Positions 23,527 through 34,430 of a stretch of DNA of 64,000 nt are shown here, one piece after another. Location of the stretch: NCBI GenBank assembly GCA_027625915.1, contig JANTQA010000047.1:186001-250000 (forward strand). The letters run 5' to 3'. Below the pieces are notes generated by a model. The model did not search any database. It was given only the letters and a program-made list of their open reading frames with translations, and was not told the origin of the DNA. How positions within the stretch are numbered: position 1 is the stretch's first letter; the number at the start of each line of letters is the position of its first letter. This stretch comes from Anaeramoeba flamelloides. Lineage: Eukaryota > Metamonada > Anaeramoebidae. The translations under genes were made by a program, and so were the position numbers.

Positions 23527-24014
23527 TAGTAGGGAAAAAAATACCGGACATGAAAAAAATCCCGGACAAGATTTTTAATTGTGGGTATTAGTAAAATTTT
23601 TGTCTAATTTCAATGAAATCCTTATTATAAATAACCAATTTTTTTATGAGATTAGTAATAAACCTACCTAAAGTCCACCAAAGTAAGGTGTCTCTAGAAT
23701 ACTCGAGTAATTGCTTGATAGCTATATGTTGATCAACTTTTTTTGAAAAATAATCCAGTTTTATTGAGGTTTACTAGAGTTTGGAAAATGATAATTTTTC
23801 TTCTTGTTTTTTGATTGATTGAATGGTGTTTTGAACAAGTGTGATTTCATCAATCATCATTCTAATAAGTGGGGGAGTTATAATTGAAAAAGTTCGATTC
23901 TTAAAAAAAGGAATTTGATTGTTATAAATGAAATTACACAATAATTTTACTAATATTCACAATTAAAAATCTTGTCCGGGATTTTTTTCATGTCCGGTAT
24001 TTTTTTCACTACTC
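23527..24014. mobile_element. 488-bp TA-flanked foldback element, family D
   Basis: The left arm is TAGTAGGGAAAAAAATACCG, then GACATGAAAAAAATCCCGGA; the right arm is its inverse. The arms pair for about 55 bp through ATTTTTAATTGTG. TA flanks both ends. Further flanking sequence (about 23315-23350 against 24020-24065, GGAGTGTAAG and CTTACACTCT) also pairs, so it may sit inside a larger palindrome. Confidence 0.7.
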
Positions 24015-24694
24015 TACCAATATATTAATCTTACACTCTTCAATTCCGATTTCGGAAAATAAGAAAAATTACCTTTTTGAACTACAAAACAAAATCCAGA
24101 CAAAGTCTACGATCAACATTCAAAGAACCAATATATATGTTCCCTCACATATCCATTATAATATATATATATATATACAGTTACAGGGATTATAATCCTT
24201 AAGGGGGGTAAATTCCTAAAGGAATATTGTAAAAACTTTACAATCGTTACTTTTAATTTGGTTAACATGGTTATCATCTTGAAACCAATGATTGAACTAA
24301 ATATGTTTTTGATGATTTTTTTTTTTTTAGAATATTAAAATTTGTACTAACCACAAATTTTGCATTAATCGAGAGTAGTATTGATTTTGACCATTAGCGA
24401 ATACTCCTTAAGTAATTAATAAAATTTACTTTTCCCAATTCTACTTTTTGATTTTCTATAAAAAATCTATTAATAATTAAAAAAAAAATAAAATTAAAAC
24501 GCTTATTTATACTTTTTATCAATTAGAATGAATATAAAATTTTCTATGAAAGTATATATATTGATAAAGTAAAAAAATCATTTGATCAAGAATCCATGAG
24601 AAGTTTATCCTCACCAAATCTAAACAAAAGTCCTGACCCCTCTTCTAAATATACCCAAAAATAATCAAATAATAATCAAAAAGAATTTTTTTAA

Positions 24695-24830
24695 GGGAAT
24701 AATCCCTAATGTATTTTTTAACATAAATTTAATATAGATTGAGAAAATTATTTGACAATTATTTAGATTTGAAACAACCTATTAATTTTCAATATTATCA
24801 AATTTCAAAAAAAGGAATCGTTATTTATAA
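24695..24830 (+). repeat. Repeat T fragment
   Basis: It shares AATTTAATA(TA)GATTGAGAAAATT and TTGACAATTATTTAGATTTG-type blocks with 37725-37910 and 51490-51640. Short and non-coding. Confidence 0.45.
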
Positions 24831-25411
24831 AATTGGTAAAGAAAAAAACAAAATAATAAAGACTAAACCCGTAAAAAAGTAAGGGGAAGTTGATCAATCA
24901 AGTGCATTTCAATAGTAAAAAAAAGAAAAATGAATTCAATTGATATCAACTAAGATTTGATTGATTATTATTATTTAATGAAATTTTAATGTATTGACAA
25001 ATACATTTTTTCATTTTACCTACTCAAAAATGTTAAAAATCATTTATTTATTTTGATTTATAATTTTTTTTTTTTTTTTTCTGTTGTAACACCTCAACCC
25101 TAAATAATTGTATATACCCCAATTAAATAGTATATATAATTCAGAATTTCCCACGCAATTTAATTAATCATATTCTATTTTCAAAAATAACATTTAACTG
25201 TTATATAATTTTAAATAGGTGTTATCAAAAAATTCATAAAATAAAAAAAAAACAGTAAACTTTGTAATTTTGTAAACAATTGTTTTAATAGGTGGTCAAA
25301 AAACCGTATTAGTCTTAATCAATATATATTGTAAAGTATAACAGGAACACATTTATTACAAATAACATTAGCATTTTTAAGAACTCTATTTGATTGTTTA
25401 ATTTTGATTTT

Positions 25412-25413
<2 letters not shown>

Positions 25414-25457
<44 letters not shown>

Positions 25458-25711
25458 TATTGAAAAAAAAAAATCTAAATTATATTTCAAAAATTTTGAT
25501 TGACTTGATAATGTTAATCGGAGTTGTTTTGAGAATTTATACTATTATTCTTTTCAAAAAATATTTTCAAATTTTTGGATCAGAATCATTTTTTCTAATT
25601 TTGGAAATTTTAGTTTTGCTTTTTCAAATTTTTGCTCTTCTTTTGTTTTTCTTTTTCTTTTTCTTTTTTTTTGAAAAATTTTTCTTTTTCTTTTTTTTTG
25701 ATTTTTCTTTT

Positions 25712-25762
<51 letters not shown>
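25414..25762. repeat. AT microsatellite and 49-base T homopolymer
   Basis: An (AT)n run of about 40 bases begins at 25414. A T-rich stretch ends in 49 consecutive T at 25714-25762. The frames across it (25460-25837 +, 25624-25815 -) encode only Phe or Lys runs and are not genes. Confidence 0.8.
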
Positions 25763-25769
<7 letters not shown>

Positions 25770-27007
25770 TCATGTGGAAAAAAAAAAAGAGATCTTCAAA
25801 AAGACCAATAATCACTAAGAAAATTGTGGCTATGTAATGTCTTTGAAAATGGTTTTAATTATTCATAAAAAATCTTGTTGTTCAACTTTTTTTCAGTGAA
25901 AGTTCAGTTCTAAAAAAATTCGTATTGCTCATTTCATAAATTGTGACTCACTTTTTTTAGTTTTTGGTTTTATTTTTTTTAATTTTTAAAATATCTGGCT
26001 TTTATAGATTTAGAATGACTTAAAAGCGATTTACAAATTGTATTCAATTATTAATTGTTCTTGAATACTAAAGGATAATTTTTTTTTTTTTCAATTTATT
26101 ATTTCCAGTGAATCACAATTTTTTAAAAAGAGTTTAATTGTTTGTTCATTTTAAAATATATTTATTAAATACTGTTGAAAAAGAATAATTTATTTTTCTT
26201 CTTTAAATACCACTTTATTCATATTGTAGTCAATTTTTAATGCACGATATTAACAAATAACAAAAAAAAATAATTATTTATTATGTATAGTAAATAACTA
26301 TATAAATCCACTCCTTTATAAAATTTTAAACTCAAGGATTATTAACAAATAGGCACTAATGAATTTTTATGTTGAAAATTAAAGTATTTTATAAATCAAA
26401 ATAAATTATACTTTTAGATTATTCACCAAACGATTAGATACTTTCTATTTGTTAAATAAAAAAATCAACTTACTAATTAAAACATATCAATACTATAAGC
26501 TCTTCTCACAAATATTGATGATTAAAAAAAAAATAAAAAAAAAAATTTTGAATAAAAAGACATCCGAAATTAATTTTATTTTAATATTTATTTATCGTAA
26601 AAATTATTTCGAAAATTTGGACACAATTCTAATAATTTATAGAATGATAATAATAGTTTTTTTTTCTTTTTTCGTAATATTTTTTTTTTTCAAAAACACT
26701 TTTGTTGATTTGTCATTTATTTGTCATTATTGTTATTTTGTTTATCCAATTACGTGATAATTACCCCCAACCACCACCATTGGAAGAAATATTTTGAAAT
26801 TATTGATATTTAATTAAATAATTATTTTTTATTAAATATAAACTAAAAAACAATATTTTCCAGACAGTTAAAATGGTCCAAAGAATAACAATAATACAAT
26901 TTCATTCAAATTGGAAATAATTTTGATTTTTGTAAAATATGAAAATCATTTTTTTCATCTTTTTCTATTTTTTGTTTTCATTTCATTTTTTAAATTGCAT
27001 AACTTGT

Positions 27008-27122
27008 ATCGTTCGATCAAATTTTTTTTCAACAATTGATATTAGGTTAAAATTGAGTTGTTCCAAATAGAAGAACTCAAATACAATTAGTTGATTGTAT
27101 CTAATAATTTGATCGATCGATA
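27008..27122. repeat. Imperfect palindrome upstream-side of the HMG gene 3' end
   Basis: CGTTCGATCAAATT and AATTTGATCGATCGA form the outer stem. AACAATTGATATTAG pairs imperfectly with CTAATTAGTTGATTGT-like sequence, and an inner stem uses GAGTTGTTC and GAACTC. It may be a short foldback element. Confidence 0.4.
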
Positions 27123-27724
27123 TTCCTAATGGAATTTAAATAAATTTACATATGTATTTTTCCTGTTTTGCTCTCTCCAAAAATATTAACATACCGATAA
27201 TTTATTTGTATTGATAATTATTGATTTTTTTGTTTTGTGAGTTTTGTAATTTATAAATAGTTGTTAGCATTTCAATTAGCGAATGCTTCTAATTTGGCAT
27301 TTCTTCTTGAATTGATTAAATAAGAATTTTATTTTCAAAAATTGAATTTTGGTGTGTTTAAAATTTTGAATTGACGTTTAGAAAAAAGCAAATATTATAA
27401 CTTGATCATGTCCATCCTTTTATCGATCTTTCACCATTAAAAGAATTTAAACACTTCTATCAGTACTTTTTTCATTATATACATTCTAAATAGCCAATTC
27501 AACATTTTCATCTTCCTTTTATGCCAATCTTCACCTTTTTCTTTTGTTTTGTGGGAGACAATAAAGTGTAAATGAAAAGATCACATTTCAGGGTTTTTCA
27601 TTTTTTTCTTTCTCAAAAATTAGGCTATGGTGTTTTATTATTGCAAAATGTATAAATAATATGCCTTGATTTCTTGATTTTTATAAATAGTCAATATCTT
27701 TAATAATGACTTTATTTTTTTGAT

Positions 27725-30700
27725 TCAATCACTATCTGTTCCGTCATCTGAGCTTGATTGGTGAAAATTGTCCAATTCCCTTTTTAACCGTTCTTTGTCT
27801 TTTAATGATAATAATTGGTATTTCTATTATTATTTAAATATATATATAAATGTAAATAAGTATTAGTTTTGCTTATTTTATTAAAACAACATATATTTAA
27901 ACAATTTGAATAAAACATTATTATTTTTTTTTTTTTTTTTTGAATTTTAAATCATTTTGTTTGAATAATATCGGATTATAAATCAAGTTTCAGAACATTA
28001 ATAATAATAATAAAAAAATAAAAAATTTTTTTTTTAGTTTTTTAAATGAGTATAGTTATTTTTAACAATAAAAAATAATAAATTAATTGTACCCAATAAC
28101 AAAAAAAATAATTTCTAATATAAATTTTTATTTTTTCAGGAGTATGAATTAATTTTATTTATCATTTATGTTTATAGGTTGATTTTTTTAGTAATAAGTT
28201 TCGAAAATTCAAGCCCCATTAAGAATATATCCATTCTGAATTGTTTTTAATCAATGATTATCAATTTAAATTTACAGGTATATTTTACATATTATACTTG
28301 GCAAAATAAATAATATTTATGTGAATGGGTAATTCATGATTTCATTTATTATTTATTTTAAAATCTAAGAATTACATTGACAAAATATCATACCATTGTT
28401 TTTATTTTACTGAAAATTTAAATTTAGTATCAAAAATTTTAGAATTATTTTATGTTATTTTTTATGATTATTTAAGAGAGGTGATTCAATAAAATTACCT
28501 CATGTTTGCCTGAAAAAAACGTTTATAATTACTTGATTTGTTTAGTAAATATAACTTAATTAATAAATAAGTAAAATTAAAACTATGAATGAACCATTGG
28601 TACTTTCTCTTAAAATTAACATTTTTCGAATATTTTTCTAATGAATAGTTATAAAGATAGGCTTATATATCTATTAATCATCTGGTTAATACCAACTAAA
28701 AAAAAAAAAAGAAGAAAAACTTCTGGTTTACAAATTTAAAATTTAACCAGAAATTTTTTGAATAATTTTTGGAGCAAAGTAATATGTAATAAAAAATAAA
28801 AAATAAAAATAAAAATAAAAATCTTATTTCAAAGATTTACCTCTTGTTCTTCTGATGGGAGCTCTTTCCATTTTTTATTTAATTCCTTCAATAGATCTGA
28901 TATTGAAATGTTTGGATTTTGTAATTTTATGGATGGTTTCACTTCTTTAGAAAAAAGAAAAAAAGCATTTTTTGGTTTTTTTGGAAATGATTTTCGGATT
29001 TTAATAGGCCCAGATCTTGTAATTCGTGAATATTTACCATCTTTTTCTTCGATTTCCTCTGTATTATTCTCAGAGTTCAATTGTTTTATTTCCCTTTGGT
29101 ATCTTAATTTATCATCATCGGCTTGTTTTTGGAATGGCTAGATTAAATTTAAAAAGTTATATAAATGAGAAAATAAATTCTTGAAATTGAATTAAAATTA
29201 AATATTATCCAATACGAAGTTTTATTTGATTATTATGAGGTGCTTTAATCCACCCCTTTTTTTTATTTTGAAAATTATTCGTAAAAAAAGGATAATTTTG
29301 GTATATGGACGAAAAAAATTGTTTGAAAGATTTTTTGTTGTAGAATCAAAGTGATTATAAATCCAATTAAATATATACTATTAATAAATACCATATAACC
29401 GGATATCGTTTACTGGGAAAATGTCTAAGATTTACTTTCAATTTCAACATATTTTAATTTCAGACAGGACTATGATGACCAGAATACATTAACTAAACCC
29501 AACCAAATAGAACTTTCCGTACAAACAAATTGTCTGTAATAATCAGGGTTAAGACAGTTTAATAAGTATATTAACACGTAACTTTTGAATAAAAAACTTG
29601 GGCAACTTTAAAAATAAATAATTAAAGTAAAAGCAATCAACATAAAAATTCGAAAATTAATTCTTATTCTTAAAAAAAAACTAGCACTTTATAGGTGTAT
29701 TCTATCTACAAAATTCTAGTTTAAAACTTAAAGTAAGTAATTTCATTTGGTCGATAGTTTGAAAAATATTTAGACCTCTTCATTTAAATAAAATATTTTC
29801 TAGTAAACGGGATCTAGTTGTAATGGGTGAATTTCATACGTTTAAAGGATTTGAATGGATATTAGAAGAAAATGTTTATTTTGGAAATTTTCAAATTTGA
29901 AATCATTAATTCAGATTTTTTTTATTTTACTTTTTGTGCTTTTTTCGATTTTTTATACACTAATTCATTTACAAATTTTTTGTTTTTATTGCAAGATCTA
30001 TGGTCATTAACTAAAAATAAGTGATTCTAATATTATTGAAACTGTAAGAATGATTGTAGAGAAATCAGATTGATTTCTATTGGAATTTTCTAAGATGTCC
30101 AATTGAAGATCAAAATAAACATTATTATTTTTACTACGTTTTCATTTCCTTTTTCAAATAGAGACCACAAATACCAACTTAATTCGTTTGAAGGCTTGGT
30201 TTCTAGAAGAAAAGTATGTAAAATGAAGTGAAAATTGTTTCCTATTTATTATTCCAATACCGGCAGGGGATTAAAAGGAACATTCTTGTTTTTTCTCAAT
30301 TGCTTCCTTGGAAATTTAATTTTTCGGAATATATCTATATATACCGTTCAGATTTACTTCAAACGGATATCAACTATTCTTCGATGTGTAATATTCTACA
30401 TCTTTCTTATTTGTTTTTCAAAGAACAATTCTACAAAATAATTGATATTTGGAACTTTTTTTTAGGATTTTTGGTAGAAATAAAGTTTTGTAAAATTTGA
30501 ATTTTTAGTTTAAATATCTTCAAAGAAATTTTAGGTTGGGGATATTACAAGTATATTTCACACTTCTTTCCCAATAATCAACAATGAATATTTTTTCATT
30601 TGCATTACAAACATTGCATATAGTTTATTATTATTTCAAATATTTTATAAAAATTTTTTTTTTTTTTTTCTGTAAAAACAAAAATAACTTTCTGGTGTTA

Positions 30701-33700
30701 ACAATTTATGCAATCTAATTATGATCTAATCGATTTTACTTTTTGGGTTATTAAATAATTTTTTTTTTTCCAATTTATTTTTTTTATTTAAGAGTGTAGT
30801 TTAAAGGTTGCAAACGCATTCTATCGCCACAGCTTTGAATACAGAAAAAAAAAAAAATTAGTAAGATTTCATTCATAGTAAAATATAAATAATTTCATTA
30901 AAACCTAACAAGTTTAACAATTTGCAAAAAAAAGTTCAACAAGATTTTTAATTGTAAAACACCAATCGAGTCTAGAAGTAATACTCACCACACAAACCAC
31001 ACGAAAAAAACTGAAAAAGGAAAGTAAGATCAATTAAATTCTCGTCTGGTAAAAAAATTTAAATAGGAAAAAAAGTTAAACCTGATTTTTAATTATAAAC
31101 CGTACTCGAAATGAAAGGTAAATGGTTTTACAGCCAAAGGGAGCACATCTGTAGATGAGTAAAATAAATGTTTTTAAAGGGTTTGAATTGAAATTAAAAG
31201 TAAAAATTTATTTTGCAAAATTTGAAAACATTTTTTGCGTTTTTCTTTTTTGTTTTTTTTTTTTTCCATTTTTTTTTTACGCAAAATTGCAATTTTTTTT
31301 ATAGCAAAATCAATAGTAACTTGGTAAAAAAGTGTTACTCTTATACTATTAGAACAATTGAGAATGATTGTATGGAAATTATATTTTGATTTCTATTGTA
31401 ATTTTATTTGGATCTTCAATTGAAGATCAAAATGAAAATTGTTGTTTTTCTCAATGGTGCCAGAAGAATTTGAGTTTTTCAATTGTTAAGAAAATCTATT
31501 TGTTTATTTGTTTTATTAAAACAGAATCTCAAATATCCTTTGATGTGTATTATTCTAGTTATTTTTTTATTTATACTTCAAAGTCTCATTTGTAAATTAT
31601 AATTGATATTCGAAAACAATATTGCGATACTTTGACTAAAACATAGTATATGATCTAACAAAAAAAGAAAAAATAAATTGATTAAAGACAAAATTGAAGA
31701 CTAAACTCAAGAACAGTTTTTATAATACTACCCTACAATTAACAGTTTTTTTTTGAATAATCTATTTCTGATATTTGAATAATAATGGTAAAAAAATTTC
31801 ACTTCATTTAAACTGATTTTGGATACAAATAGTGATTTCAAGTGAGTATTTAGTAATTTAAGGTTTCTCTTTGTTTGTTAACGGTATAAGTTAGGATATT
31901 TTTTAAATATTGTGTGTACCAATAAACCCAACTAAAGTTTTATTTACCAATTGAAAAAAATACTAATCAACAAAACTTTTAAATTCCAAACACCAGTATT
32001 AAAAATATGAAGAAAAAAACAATAGACTTTTTTTGGGATTTCCAAAAAAACTTAAAGAATTTGAGATAAAATAGAGTTTTAAACTGTTTTTGTTGATTAG
32101 ATTGAGAATAATAGAATATATTATTTTCATCAGATAATTTGTTTCTTTGTTTCAGTGATTTTACCTTTTTTTTTTTTCCAGTATGCTTCCCAATTAAAAA
32201 TCAGGTTTAACTTTTTTTCCTATTTAAATTTTTTTCCCAGATGAGATTTTGATTGATCTTACTTTTCATTTTCAGTTTTTTAGTGAATTTTGAGTTTACA
32301 CTATGACTTCTAAGTTCTATTAGTGTTTTACAATTAAAAATACTCTTGAATTTTTTTGATATTTAACTTTTGTTCGTAATTGTAAAATAAATTTTGTGAA
32401 AAGCTTTTTTGTGTTAAGGAAAAAGCACATTAAGATAATTTCAATAAGAAGTGAGAAAAACTTTTGACTTTTTTTCCTTTTTTCAAATAGTTTTTAAATT
32501 ACAATCTACTTCTTTGAAAACTCTATTTGAAAAAGAAAAATATGGGAAAAGGAATTGAAAATTTTTTCTCCTTTTTTAGTCAAATATCAATAGTAAAGTA
32601 TTTTTTCAACACATTTAGGAAATTAGTGGAAGAACTAACCAAATTTGAGGTCAAGTCAAGATCGCTTTTACGATTAGCGATATATTTTCTTCGGCCTTAT
32701 GAATTTCAAGACAATACAACCCGTTAAAAAATAAAGTTTGTTTTTTAAAAATTGTGAAGTAAGTAAAAAAATATTTTCTCAGTACAAATTCGAAATTGAA
32801 CATAAAAAGGTTCAAAAACAAATATTCTGAAAAAAATCTTTCATTTCACTGTCTTTTGAAGTATTATGAGATTTATGGTGAGGATATAAATATACTGAAA
32901 TAGGATCTTTATAACTAGCAACATTTGAGTTTAAAGAAATTAATTTAAAATATTCTTAATTGTTTGGAAATTTGCAAATTTCAAAGGCCTTTAAAACCAA
33001 TAATCCAATACTGTTAATTGTAAAATAAAAAGATCCAAATTTTCAATCGACTTTTCTAAAAAAAACACACTTCAAAGAAATTGTATATAAGTCATCAAAG
33101 TTCTCAATTCTAAATATGTAATTGAATAATTTAAGCTTATTTTTAGAATTGAAAATTTGAAATTTTAGATGATTTTTTGACCTTTTTACAGGAAAGGCGT
33201 ATGAAAATTTTGTTCCATTTATTCTGCAACAAATACGAAATCCTAATTTTACAAATTACTTTAAATCCTATATTGTTTTGAATCAAAATTCTTGCACAAC
33301 CGAAAGATTTTAATAATCTAAAAATTCAGAACAATTTAAGAATTGTTTCATTTTGACAAATCTTTTCTTTTAACTCTTTAGTGTGTGTTTTTTCTACCTT
33401 TTGATTCTGTTCTGAATATTTTCAAATCCTATTCCTTCCTAGAGAAAGAAACAAAAATTAAAGAAACAAGAAAGTGATCATTTTTGGCAAAAATAAAAAG
33501 AAAAAAGGGAATTTCCAAGTTTTGTCGTATAAAACAAATTGAGAAACAATCGATTTCATTTTGATGTTTAAAAATATTTGGAAAAAATTGTTGTTTTTTT
33601 AAAAGTTAAAAAAGAATTCTTTTTTTGCAAATGTCAAAAAAATTAAAATTTCCCTTCAATTTTAAATTTTTCGAAAAGCAATCAAAAATCTCAAAGACAA

Positions 33701-34430
33701 TTTGTACGAACTATTTGCGAAAAGTTGTTGAAGTGTGAATCGAATATAATCTTGAAAATGGATGTTTTTTTCAAAGTGACGACTATTCACAATTAATTAG
33801 AGAAAAATTTCATTTACTCTCAAAAGTTCTTACATTAAAGAAATATTTTGGAAATAATTCCCCCTTTTCAGTGTTTTGGAAAGATTTTGTTATTTTTTCA
33901 ACACAGCTTCAAGATATAACGTGAAAGTTGGGAAATGTAAAAGAAAAAAAAGTTTTCATTCACAGAATAATCCATTACATGGAAAATGGAAGATTTATAA
34001 TTTTTCAGAATCTATGATCAACCTGTTCAAGAATGGTTGTTGATCATTTTGTTTGGAAAAGTTCTTGATTGACTCTATCCACAACAAAAAATTTTTGTAA
34101 ACAATCAAAAGAACAATTAAGGAAATTTCTTTTCATCCATCAATACACTTGATCGAGAAAGTCCTTTGGTTGTTAGTTTTAAAAAACGGAAACAACCAAT
34201 CTCCAAAAAAGTTCGAAGAACAAACCCGAAGGTAGAATTGGACGTACAAAGATAAATAAACCGGATCAAATCCTTACCTTTTTGTCTTCTTCTGATAAAT
34301 GGTTCCAGCTTTCCCCAATTAATTTACATACCTTTTTAAAGGATATTTGTGGATTTTCCTTCTCTAACTTGGGTCTCATTTTCAGCATATAATAAACAAA
34401 CGCTGATCTTGGTCTTTTGATACGTGACAT
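27725..34430 (-). CDS. Two-box HMG (HMGB-like) chromatin protein, three exons
   Basis: Assembled here from splice signals. Exon 1 is 34278-34430, exon 2 is 28841-29137 and exon 3 is 27725-27823. All junctions are phase 0, giving 182 residues. The start MSRIKRPRSAF directly precedes box A (about 3-71): KRPRSAF, W42, then PFQKQADDDKLRYQ from exon 2. A charged linker (72-99) follows. Box B (about 102-170) has PKKPKNAFFLFSKE, W141, then exon 3's KYQLLSLKDKERLKRELDNF. A short acidic tail (SSSDDGTDSD) ends the protein. HMGB proteins bend DNA without sequence specificity in nucleosome remodelling and transcription. Box pair plus acidic tail fits HMGB, although the tail is much shorter than in animals. 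Splice sites: AAG|GTAAGG, CTAG|CCATTC, GAG|GTAAAT, ATAG|AAATAC. An upstream in-frame ATG at 34502 would add a non-conserved hydrophobic leader and is less likely. Confidence 0.88.
27824..28840 (-). other. HMG gene intron 2, 1017 nt
   Basis: Bounded by GAG|GTAAAT and AATAATAG|AAATAC. It splits box B nine residues after its conserved Trp (W141). Only A/T-rich simple sequence lies inside. Confidence 0.85.
29460..30430 (+). repeat. Dispersed repeat R, longest copy
   Basis: The first half matches 11090-11480. The second half is the inverse of 13685-14180 and 40215-40845, for example TTGGTATTTGTGGTCTCTAT and AAAAAGGAAATGAAAA in the other copies. It has no conserved frame and was probably a transposable element. 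Confidence 0.6.
31130..31600 (+). repeat. Dispersed repeat R, second half
   Basis: It is the inverse of 40215-40845, with shared blocks GAAGATCAAAA.GA, TTGTTTTTCTCAAT, TTTGAGTTTTTCAATT.TTAA and TTTGATGTGTATTATTC (inverse at about 13700). The frame at 31368-31595 falls within it and is not conserved. Confidence 0.6.

Larger units (their letters stand above)
22386..27724. other. Gap between the coatomer and HMG genes: repeats and simple sequence
   Basis: The 5' flank of the coatomer gene has long T and A tracts (22430-22620). A foldback element lies at 23527-24014, repeat T at 24695-24830, an (AT)n run at 25414-25460, 49 consecutive T at 25714-25762, and an imperfect palindrome at 27008-27122. 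The open frames (22398, 25460, 26449) are Phe/Lys/Ile simple sequence. No gene is supported. Confidence 0.5.
29138..34277 (-). other. HMG gene intron 1, 5140 nt
   Basis: Bounded by AAG|GTAAGG and TTAATCTAG|CCATTC. It splits box A nine residues after its conserved Trp (W42). It contains two copies of repeat R (29460-30430 and 31130-31600). A forward-strand frame near 32578-32727 is not simple sequence but has no recognised family. Confidence 0.82.

Noticed and set aside
23885..23905. GTTCGATTC resembling a tRNA T-loop
   Set aside because: No A box, acceptor stem or anticodon arm could be drawn around it. No convincing tRNA was found in the window.
25460..25837. 125-codon forward frame
   Set aside because: Its centre is a 49-base T homopolymer encoding poly-Phe; there is no independent coding signal.
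30228..31595. Forward frames at 30228, 30235 and 31368
   Set aside because: They lie in copies of dispersed repeat R, and the frames are not shared between copies.
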